A stretch of 7,204 nucleotides of DNA, from NCBI GenBank assembly GCA_003641695.1, contig QNBL01000138.1:1-7204 (forward strand). The letters run 5' to 3'. This document shows, piece by piece, positions 1 through 6,148 of the stretch. Source of the DNA: Spirochaetota bacterium (GTDB lineage: Bacteria > Spirochaetota > Spirochaetia > B11-G9). The notes under the pieces were generated by a model that was given only the letters and a program-made list of their open reading frames with translations, did no database searches and was not told where the DNA came from. The position numbers and the translations under genes were made by a program. The stretch's first letter is position 1. Each line of letters starts with the position of its first letter.

Positions 1-852
1 CTGGCCCGGGAGAAGGACTTCAAGGGATATATCCACGATGTGGGGGGGCCAACCGCAAATTTCAGAAAACCCTCGTGTACCAGACAACGTACCGCCGGCG
101 TATGCAGGCGTAAACAGTGTCTGTACCCCCAGCCCTGTGAGCTTTTGGAGGTGGATCACCAGGATTACCTGTCACTGCTCAGAAAGATACGGAAGATTCA
201 GGGGATAAAGAAGGTGTTTATACGCTCGGGGATCCGGTACGACTACATTCTTGCAGGGAATGATACAGGTTTTGTTGAAGAGCTTGCAGAGCACCATGTG
301 AGCGGACAGCTGAAGGTTGCGCCGGAGCATGTATCCCAAAAGGTGCTCGACGCCATGCAGCGCCCGGGGATCGAATCTTTCCTCAAGTTTGCCGGGGTTT
401 TTTCTGAGGTAAACAAAAGGATTGGCAAAAAGCAGTATCTTATCCCCTACCTTATCTCTTCCCATCCGGGTTCCGGTTTGCAGGAGGCTGTCGAACTGGC
501 TGAGTTCCTCAGAGACTACGGCTTTGTTCCCGACCAGGTTCAGGATTTTTATCCGACCCCCGGGACCCTATCTACGGCCATGTATTACACAAAGATAAAT
601 CCCGTAACCATGAAAGCGGTCTATGTTCCGGATACTGCCGAGGAGAAGGCGATGCAGCGGGCGCTTATCCACTACAAAAAGCCGGAGAACTACAAAGTGG
701 TAAAAAAAGCTCTTATAAAAGCAGGGAGAGAGGATTTGATTGGAAGGAGCAGCAAGGCTCTGATTCCCCTCTACTCCCCCCGGGGAACTGCCTCCAAATC
801 GGGATTTAAAGGAAATCCAAAATTTAACAAGCGTAAAGCTGGAAAGAGATAA
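1..852 (+). CDS. ygiQ: YgiQ-family radical SAM protein, C-terminal part (5' truncated by window edge)
   Basis: The reading frame is open from base 1, giving 283 residues of a protein that normally has about 600-700, so the radical SAM CxxxCxxC site lies upstream of the window. Recognition rests on the family block YIHDVGGPTANF (visible residues 10-21), four closely spaced cysteines (C26, C35, C40, C46), the KKVFIRSGIRYDY segment, KVAPEH, and a C-terminal DUF3362-like region with DFYPTPGT, VYVPDTAEEKAMQRAL and AGREDLIG. The last 25 or so residues are basic and probably disordered. A GTG at 40 is the valine of HDVGG, not a start. The stop overlaps the MATE start by one base, so the gene heads a co-transcribed cluster. 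YgiQ proteins are cytosolic, presumably Fe-S enzymes; their reaction is not established to my knowledge. Family assignment is firm, function unknown. Confidence 0.93.
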   Translation: MAREKDFKGYIHDVGGPTANFRKPSCTRQRTAGVCRRKQCLYPQPCELLEVDHQDYLSLLRKIRKIQGIKKVFIRSGIRYDYILAGNDTGFVEELAEHHVSGQLKVAPEHVSQKVLDAMQRPGIESFLKFAGVFSEVNKRIGKKQYLIPYLISSHPGSGLQEAVELAEFLRDYGFVPDQVQDFYPTPGTLSTAMYYTKINPVTMKAVYVPDTAEEKAMQRALIHYKKPENYKVVKKALIKAGREDLIGRSSKALIPLYSPRGTASKSGFKGNPKFNKRKAGKR

Positions 853-2237
853 TGGGAGCCCACCTGCCTCTATTTCTGCAGGGCTTTTCTCTTTTCAGGG
901 AAGGGAAGCCATTCTACAGAAAACTGTTCCGTCTTGCAGGACCTATTGCATTCCAGAATCTCCTTGTATCCTCTCTTGCAGTGGTGGACACCCTTATGGT
1001 AGGGCAGCTCGGGGCAGTACCGATAGCGGCGGTTGGGCTGGGAGGTCTGTTCTTTTTCCTAACCACTCTTTTTTATTACGGTGTTGCCAGCGGTGCTGCT
1101 GTTTTTGTATCCCAGTTCCGGGGCAGCGGAGACGTAAAGGGGATCCGTAGAACCATAGGGATGGCTCTTGTTTTTACCGAAGCCGGCGGACTGCTGTACT
1201 CCTGCTTCGCTATTGCCGCCCCCGGCGTTATCATGAGGATTTTTTCCCCTGATCCTGCGGTAATAGAGATCGGAAAGGTTTACCTGAGGATTACCGGTTT
1301 CAGTTTCCTTTTTACCGGAGTTACCATGACGTACTCTCTGGTCCTACGGAGTCTAAACAAAGCAAAACTTCCTCTGATTGCTTCGGTTATTGTCTTTTTT
1401 ATAAATACTGTTCTCAACTACATTCTTATTTTCGGACATCTGGGATTTTCTCCCATGGGGGTAAAGGGAGCTGCTGTGGCCACTACCGTTTCCCGCTTCC
1501 TGGAGATGATTATAATTCTTATTTTAATCTACCGGAGGAAAAACGAAGCTGCTGCCGGAATACGGGAACTTCTGGACTTCTCAAAAAAGCACATAAAACG
1601 GTTTTTCAAAACAACAGCTCCGGTAATTATGAATGAAGTAGGGTGGGCAATCGGTGCTGCCCTGATAAAGATGATCTATGCCAGGATGGGAACCGATATT
1701 ATTGCAGCTGTTAATATTACGGAGACAGTGGGGAACCTTCTTTTTTCCTTTTTTATCGGCTCTTCCAATGCATGCGCAATCATAATCGGCAACAAGATCG
1801 GAGAAAGAGATACCGGAACAGCCCGGAGATACGCATATGAGTTTACTGTACTTTCAGTTATTCTCGGATTTTTTCTGGGCTTGATTCTGGCAGGACTTGC
1901 ACTCCTGCTCCCTTCTGCTTTCAAGGTTTCCGGAGAAACAAGGCAAATGGTTATGCTTATTCTCTTTATTCAGGCTTTTTTCCTCCCTGCTGTTTCTCTC
2001 AACCTGCACTATATAATCGGAATTCTCCGGGGAGGCGGGGATACAACGTTTGCATTCATGATGGACCTTGTAATAACATGGATAGTAGGCATTCCTCTGG
2101 CATACCTTATAGGACTTGTGTTTCACGGCCCCATATATCTCATAATTTTTCTTGTGGGAATTCAGGAAGTAATCAAAGCATTAATCGGGTTGTTCAGAAT
2201 GATCAGCCGAAAATGGATACATAATCTTACGGAGTAG
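852..2237 (+). CDS. MATE family multidrug/Na+ (or H+) efflux transporter
   Basis: The 461-residue inner-membrane protein matches the usual MATE length (about 450) and has about twelve hydrophobic segments in two six-helix halves (roughly residues 25-225 and 250-455). Family marks are VDTLMVGQLG (45-54), LNYILIFG (188-195) followed by P..GVKGAAVATTVSR (201-215), and GILRGGGDTTF (390-400). MATE proteins exchange cations for drugs or metabolites; the substrate and coupling ion cannot be read here. The first about 20 residues precede the conserved FYRKLFRLAGPIAFQNLL block, and the 852 ATG is the only ATG before it. The start sits in TAATG, overlapping the ygiQ stop by one base, with a purine-rich GGAAAGAG at 841-848 as ribosome binding site. 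The patatin gene follows after 4 bases, suggesting one transcript. The family call is secure. Confidence 0.95.
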   Translation: MGAHLPLFLQGFSLFREGKPFYRKLFRLAGPIAFQNLLVSSLAVVDTLMVGQLGAVPIAAVGLGGLFFFLTTLFYYGVASGAAVFVSQFRGSGDVKGIRRTIGMALVFTEAGGLLYSCFAIAAPGVIMRIFSPDPAVIEIGKVYLRITGFSFLFTGVTMTYSLVLRSLNKAKLPLIASVIVFFINTVLNYILIFGHLGFSPMGVKGAAVATTVSRFLEMIIILILIYRRKNEAAAGIRELLDFSKKHIKRFFKTTAPVIMNEVGWAIGAALIKMIYARMGTDIIAAVNITETVGNLLFSFFIGSSNACAIIIGNKIGERDTGTARRYAYEFTVLSVILGFFLGLILAGLALLLPSAFKVSGETRQMVMLILFIQAFFLPAVSLNLHYIIGILRGGGDTTFAFMMDLVITWIVGIPLAYLIGLVFHGPIYLIIFLVGIQEVIKALIGLFRMISRKWIHNLTE

Positions 2238-2241
2238 ACAA

Positions 2242-3264
2242 ATGGGATTTATCAACCGGTTTAAACGAAAAGTAACAATTCTTTCAATAGACGGAGGGGG
2301 TATCAGAGGCTATATTCCGGCTCTTATTCTTGAAGAGTTGGCTAATCTCTTTTCTGAAAAGGGGAAATCTCCCCATCTTTCCCGTCACTTTGACCTTATT
2401 GCCGGAACTTCCAGCGGATCCCTTACAGCCCTTGCCCTTGCAGCACCGAAGCTTGATCCGGACAATAACGGTAAATTTTTACCTGTCCCCCAGTATTCGG
2501 CTTCCGATATTGTTAACACTTATGAAACAAGAAGTCTTGATATTTTCCCAAAGATGCCTTTATCCCGGATTCAATACCTGAAACAGGCTTTCCACGACAA
2601 GTATGATGATGAAGGGCTTGAAAAAGTTCTTGATGATATCTTCGGCAATAGAACGGTGAAAGACAGTCTTACCGACTTTTTAATATCCAGTTATGATCTT
2701 AAAAGCGGCAAACCTGTAATGATCCGAAAGAGTATTTTAAAAAAAAGCGATGAAAATTTTTTCATGAAGGACGTTGCCCGGGGTTCCTCAGCAGCTCCAA
2801 CCTTCTTCGAACCCCATCACATGACCTCTTTAACAGGAAAAACGGAATACTACCTGGTAGACGGCGCCATGGCAGCAAACAACCCGGCTCTCTATGCCTA
2901 TATTGAAGCACTAAGCTGGTTCCCCGGGGCAAAAAAGTTTCTCATTCTATCAGTTGGTACGGGAAACCTGCCTCACCAGTGGGACTACAGAAATGCCAAG
3001 GACTGGGGGTTACTTGACTGGATCTCTCCCCAGAACGGCACCCCGCTGTATTCCATTCTTGCCGGATCCCGGGAACAGTGCATAGATTCCCAGCTCAGGG
3101 CAATGCCTGATATAGAATACCACCGGATCAATCCCGTTATTGGAAAGGAAAACGCTAACATAGATGATGCCAGTGTGGAGAATATGGTCCAGCTTAAAAC
3201 GATTGCACAGAAGGCTATCGAGGAGAACAGAGAGCTACTGAATAAACTTTCCCGGAATTTATAA
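2242..3264 (+). CDS. Patatin-like phospholipase / acyl hydrolase (CotR/CapV-type)
   Basis: This 340-residue protein is probably a serine acyl hydrolase acting on membrane phospholipids. The patatin fold elements are all present: glycine-rich oxyanion loop SIDGGGIRG (15-23), nucleophile elbow GTSSG (55-59) with S57 as predicted nucleophile, and DGAMAANNPA (207-216) with D207 as the predicted partner of the Ser-Asp dyad. DVARGSSAAPTFFEP (177-191) is another conserved block. There is no signal peptide or membrane segment, so it should be cytosolic and reach membranes peripherally. DGGGIRG and the C-terminal INP...IDDAS region place it with the COG3621 group (plant patatin, CotR, CapV) rather than with RssA or outer-membrane patatins. 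The start is 4 bases after the MATE stop, with GGAG at 2231-2234 and 7 bases spacing. Its stop lies 5 bases from the opposing HD-GYP stop. No cyclase gene is nearby. Catalysis is inferred from intact residues; the biological role is unknown. Confidence 0.93.
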   Translation: MGFINRFKRKVTILSIDGGGIRGYIPALILEELANLFSEKGKSPHLSRHFDLIAGTSSGSLTALALAAPKLDPDNNGKFLPVPQYSASDIVNTYETRSLDIFPKMPLSRIQYLKQAFHDKYDDEGLEKVLDDIFGNRTVKDSLTDFLISSYDLKSGKPVMIRKSILKKSDENFFMKDVARGSSAAPTFFEPHHMTSLTGKTEYYLVDGAMAANNPALYAYIEALSWFPGAKKFLILSVGTGNLPHQWDYRNAKDWGLLDWISPQNGTPLYSILAGSREQCIDSQLRAMPDIEYHRINPVIGKENANIDDASVENMVQLKTIAQKAIEENRELLNKLSRNL

Positions 3265-3269
3265 TGAAA

Positions 3270-4403
3270 TCAGCTTACCGGATCGGTTAGAGAAACTGAA
3301 ACATTATAGAGTTCGTCTTTTACTTTAAAAAATACATCAATCAAATCAGGATCAAAATGTTTCCCCTGCTCTTCCCGGAAAAAGTCCAGGACCTTGCTTA
3401 TAGGCCAGGCATCCTTGTACACTCTTCTGCAGACAAGGGCATCGAAAACATCTGCCATGGCGGTAATTCTGCCGAATATATGGATGGAATCCCCTTTTAT
3501 CCCTTCAGGATACCCACTGCCGTCCCATTTTTCATGATGCTGGTATGCAACAACAGCAGCGGCCTTGATCAGCTCTCTTTCAGAATGCTTGAGCATTTCA
3601 TAGCCAAGGGTAGTATGCTTTTTCATCTCCTCCCGTTCTTTATCCGTAAGAATCCCCTTTTTGAGCAAAATGGAGTCAGGAATTGCAATCTTTCCTATAT
3701 CATGCATAGGGGAAGCATTCCTGAGAATATCAATGTCATGATCCGAAAGACCGTACTGCCGTCCTATAATTTCTGAATATCTGGCAACCCTTTTTACATG
3801 ATTCCCCGTTTCCTTTGACCGCATCTCTCCAGTCTCTGCAAGGGTCATGATGATCTCACGCTGGGTTTGTTTTATCTCTTCCTGCAGTGCAAATGCTTCT
3901 AGCTGTTTGCTGGTATAACTGGCGGCAAGAAGCAGGTGCTCTTCGTCTATACGGGTAAATTCCCCGTCTCCAGTCATCTTGTTTATTGCTTGATAGACCC
4001 CCATTATATCACCGTTGCTGTCATCTATGGGTAAAGCCAGAAGATTCCTGGTATGGTATCCCGTCTCCTTGTCCACCTGCTGATCAAATCGGGAATCGGC
4101 GTATGCATCGTTTATAAATATACTTTCACCGGTTCGTGCCACGTATCCGGCGATACCTGCAGTCAGGGGGATAACGATTCTATCTACACCATGGGCAACT
4201 TTAGTCCAGAGGGTACTGTTTTTTTTGTCAATCAGCCATACAGTACATCTATCAGCAGAAACCAGATCCCGGCCCATGTCCGCAAGGGAAATAAGGAGCT
4301 TATCCACATTCCTTTCATTTGCTATCTGCACTACATACTTGAAGATAACCTGGAGCAATTCCTCCGCTTTTTTTTCCGGAGTATATTTTTCTTTGGCACT
4401 CAT
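3270..4403 (-). CDS. GAF domain + HD-GYP cyclic-di-GMP phosphodiesterase / response protein
   Basis: The 377-residue soluble protein has a GAF sensor (about 20-170), a helical linker (about 165-195) and an HD-GYP domain (about 187-365). HD-GYP proteins hydrolyse c-di-GMP to pGpG or GMP and so favour motility over biofilm. The metal and signature residues are intact: H202, HD at 234-235 in HDIGK, H263, HH at 289-290, DGSGYP (294-299) and AMADVFDAL with D318. The GAF ends with NK at 141-142, F149 and DE at 153-154, a full NKFDE motif seen in cyclic-nucleotide-binding GAF domains of PDEs and adenylyl cyclases; whether this one binds a ligand is inference. No membrane segment or receiver domain is present. 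The ATG at 4403 has no clear Shine-Dalgarno sequence, but the next methionine (43) would cut into the GAF domain, and an in-frame stop lies about 30 bases upstream. It is divergent from pepD and convergent with the patatin gene. Confidence 0.95.
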   Translation of the reverse strand: MSAKEKYTPEKKAEELLQVIFKYVVQIANERNVDKLLISLADMGRDLVSADRCTVWLIDKKNSTLWTKVAHGVDRIVIPLTAGIAGYVARTGESIFINDAYADSRFDQQVDKETGYHTRNLLALPIDDSNGDIMGVYQAINKMTGDGEFTRIDEEHLLLAASYTSKQLEAFALQEEIKQTQREIIMTLAETGEMRSKETGNHVKRVARYSEIIGRQYGLSDHDIDILRNASPMHDIGKIAIPDSILLKKGILTDKEREEMKKHTTLGYEMLKHSERELIKAAAVVAYQHHEKWDGSGYPEGIKGDSIHIFGRITAMADVFDALVCRRVYKDAWPISKVLDFFREEQGKHFDPDLIDVFFKVKDELYNVSVSLTDPVS

Positions 4404-4414
4404 ACTACTAGTAT
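4402..4414. repeat. 13-base dyad over the HD-GYP start codon
   Basis: ATACTA and TAGTAT surround a single central C, a perfect 6-base dyad that includes two bases of the HD-GYP start codon (CAT on the plus strand at 4401-4403). A one-base loop would not make a good RNA hairpin, so if it matters at all it would be as a protein-binding site. AT-rich short dyads occur by chance, so the functional reading is weak. Confidence 0.3.
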
Positions 4415-4417
4415 ATC

Positions 4418-4436
4418 GGTTAATTTCTTTTTAACC
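4418..4436. repeat. Inverted repeat GGTTAA-N7-TTAACC in the divergent gap
   Basis: GGTTAA (4418-4423) and TTAACC (4431-4436) are perfect 6-base arms around TTTCTTT. The repeat lies 14 bases upstream of the HD-GYP start codon and overlaps the -35 element I propose for pepD. It could be an operator for either divergent gene or a weak hairpin in the HD-GYP leader. The symmetry is seen directly; any function is inference. Confidence 0.35.
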
Positions 4437-4458
4437 ATAACCCTGGAAGAAATATATT
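4431..4458 (+). promoter_or_regulatory. Possible sigma70-type promoter for pepD
   Basis: TTAACC (4431-4436, four of six matches to TTGACA) is followed by 16 bases and TATATT (4453-4458, five of six matches to TATAAT). Transcription would begin near 4465, leaving a leader of about 70 bases before pepD. The region is AT-rich, so near-matches are expected by chance. I found no better candidate at a workable distance; an AATAAT at 4517-4522 is too close to the ribosome binding site. Confidence 0.3.
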
Positions 4459-4524
4459 TAATAAAATCACGCATATGTACTTTTTTACCATTTTGCTTTA
4501 TCCTCAGAGTATCACCAATAATAC

Positions 4525-4530
4525 AGGAGA
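4525..4530 (+). promoter_or_regulatory. pepD: Ribosome binding site of pepD (AGGAGA)
   Basis: AGGAGA lies 5 bases before the ATG at 4536. It decides the start of pepD, because the same frame stays open a further 483 bases upstream, across the opposing HD-GYP gene. The conserved PepD N-terminus begins just after this ATG. Confidence 0.85.
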
Positions 4531-4535
4531 ATACC

Positions 4536-5990
4536 ATGCCTTTTGATTTTTCCAATCTAAGTCCCGGTCCCGTCTGGAGTTATTTTTACGATCTCTCCCA
4601 AATTCCCCGATGTTCAAAGCATGAGGAAAGGGTTATTACCTATATCGAAGAATTTGCTGAAAAGCACAATTTACCGTATAAAAAAGACAATGCCGGAAAC
4701 ATTTGTATTTCCAAACCTGCTTCTTCAGGATTCGAATCCCGTCCTGCTGTGGTGCTCCAGGGGCATGTTGACATGGTCTGTGAGAAGAATACGGATGTAC
4801 AGTTTGATTTTAACACCGAGGGGTTAAAACTGAAAAGAGAGGGGGAGTGGATCACTGCCGAAGGAACGACACTGGGTGCCGATAACGGAATTGCCGTGGC
4901 AATGGCACTTGCTGTACTTGCAGACTCCTCTCTTACCCATGGCCCTCTGGAGGCCCTCTTTACGGTAGATGAAGAAACCGGACTAACCGGAGCAGCCAAT
5001 CTGGATCCCTCCATGGTTAGCGGCGACATACTTTTTAACATTGATTCCGAGGAGGAAGGGATTTTTTATATTGGCTGTGCCGGGGGGATTACCACAATAG
5101 GAACAATTCCGGTAAGCATTGGAACATCAAAAGAAAAAACAGAGGCGTACTCGTTACGTATTGCCGGACTGAGAGGCGGACATTCGGGAGCTGAAATCCA
5201 TGAAGGGAGAGGGAACTCTGTGGTCTTCTGTTCACGGATACTCAAAGCTTTAACCGATGAAACCAAAGTCAGCCTTTTTCAGATTGACGGAGGAGACAAG
5301 CATAATGCCATCCCGCGGGAGTGCAGTGCTTCTTTTACCGTTGGAAAAGGGATGGAAGAACAAATTGTTCAGATTGTTGAAAAATACAGATCCATTCTGC
5401 TTGAAGAATACTCAGATATCGAACCGGATCTCAAGGTGGAACTGATAAAGCTTGATTCAACTCCCGAAAAGGTTCTCTCCGCCAGCGACTCTGTAAAAAT
5501 AATAGATACTCTCTTTATCCTTCCCCACGGGGTTATCGGGATGAGCCGAAAACTCCCCGGACTGGTGGAGACATCTACAAATTTGGCGGCAGTGCACCTG
5601 AAGGATTCAACGGTAACCATCCTGACAAGCCAGCGCTCCTCCACCATGAGCGCATTGGACCATATAGCGCTCAAGGTAAGGACTATCCTGACTCATGCAG
5701 GTGCTGAAATCAAGCTTGAAGGGGAACACCCGGCATGGGATCCCGATCCTGATTCCGGAATCTTGAAAACCTTTAAAAAGGTCTATACAGAATCAACGGG
5801 AAAGGAACCGGAGGTAACGGCCATACACGCAGGACTTGAGTGCGGAGTTCTTGGTGAAAAGTTCGAGAATATGGAGATGATCTCCTTCGGACCGGACATG
5901 AAAGAGGTCCATACACCCAATGAACGGCTCAGTATCCCGTCGGTTCAGAGGACATGGGATTTCCTGCTCAATGTGCTGAAAGAAGTTTAG
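4536..5990 (+). CDS. pepD: Aminoacyl-histidine (Xaa-His) dipeptidase PepD, M20 family
   Basis: The 484-residue cytosolic peptidase cleaves dipeptides such as carnosine-type Xaa-His and supplies free amino acids. Its length is almost that of Escherichia coli PepD (485). M20 residues, by family alignment, are H77 and D79 in QGHVDM, D116 in LGADNGI, E146 (general base) and E147 in DEETGLTG, D170 in NIDSEEEG, and H459 in KEVHTPNE. All the dinuclear zinc ligands are therefore present. The lid or dimerisation domain (about 190-380) contains GGHSGAEIHEGRGN (214-227) and the HNAIPRE segment (256-262). The N-terminus SPGPVWSYFYDLSQIPRCSKHEE is typical, supporting the ATG at 4536 with its AGGAGA site. 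It is transcribed alone, divergent from the HD-GYP gene and convergent with the ABC ATPase gene. There is no signal peptide. Confidence 0.96.
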   Translation: MPFDFSNLSPGPVWSYFYDLSQIPRCSKHEERVITYIEEFAEKHNLPYKKDNAGNICISKPASSGFESRPAVVLQGHVDMVCEKNTDVQFDFNTEGLKLKREGEWITAEGTTLGADNGIAVAMALAVLADSSLTHGPLEALFTVDEETGLTGAANLDPSMVSGDILFNIDSEEEGIFYIGCAGGITTIGTIPVSIGTSKEKTEAYSLRIAGLRGGHSGAEIHEGRGNSVVFCSRILKALTDETKVSLFQIDGGDKHNAIPRECSASFTVGKGMEEQIVQIVEKYRSILLEEYSDIEPDLKVELIKLDSTPEKVLSASDSVKIIDTLFILPHGVIGMSRKLPGLVETSTNLAAVHLKDSTVTILTSQRSSTMSALDHIALKVRTILTHAGAEIKLEGEHPAWDPDPDSGILKTFKKVYTESTGKEPEVTAIHAGLECGVLGEKFENMEMISFGPDMKEVHTPNERLSIPSVQRTWDFLLNVLKEV

Positions 5991-6062
5991 AAAGCTCTTT
6001 ACCCGTAATGGTGAAAACATGAGGTACTCGATAAGGATCAGAGCAAGCTTTACGGATTTAAA

Positions 6063-6102
6063 AACCTGAGAAAGATGATTGCCGCCAGGTTATTATAACC
6101 TG
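6063..6102. terminator. Short hairpin in the pepD / ABC convergent gap, with a competing arm
   Basis: CAGGTTA (6086-6092), loop TTA and TAACCTG (6096-6102) form a perfect 7-base stem, 96 bases after the pepD stop and 47 bases past the ABC stop. On the plus strand it is followed by TTTCTCC, a poor U-tract; on the minus strand no U-run follows directly. AACCTG at 6063-6068 could pair with the same CAGGTT, so two exclusive hairpins are possible. The rest of the 158-base gap (5991-6148) holds only a 16-codon ORF at 6019-6069 without a ribosome binding site. This is the best terminator candidate for these convergent genes, but it is a weak one. Confidence 0.35.
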
Positions 6103-6148
6103 TTTCTCCATATCTCTTTCTTTGGGATAGATATATACTAAGCTATTC

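Noticed and set aside
40..42. GTG at 40 as the start of the first protein
   Set aside because: It encodes the valine of the conserved HDVGGPTANF block, and family-typical sequence continues before it to the window edge.
2242..3264. Patatin read as part of a CBASS defence operon
   Set aside because: No CD-NTase, ancillary Cap gene or other defence gene lies in the window, and its co-directional neighbours are ygiQ and a MATE transporter. Patatins of this group have many non-defence members.
3357..3776. 139-codon frame on the plus strand opposite the HD-GYP domain
   Set aside because: It is a shadow of the conserved minus-strand gene, with no ribosome binding site or domain character of its own.
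4053..4535. Upstream extension of the PepD reading frame to an ATG at 4053
   Set aside because: The extension lies antisense to the well-supported GAF/HD-GYP gene, has no PepD-like sequence, and the AGGAGA-supported ATG at 4536 gives the normal family length.
6019..6069. Small ORF of 16 codons in the pepD/ABC gap
   Set aside because: No ribosome binding site, no recognisable features and a length easily expected by chance.
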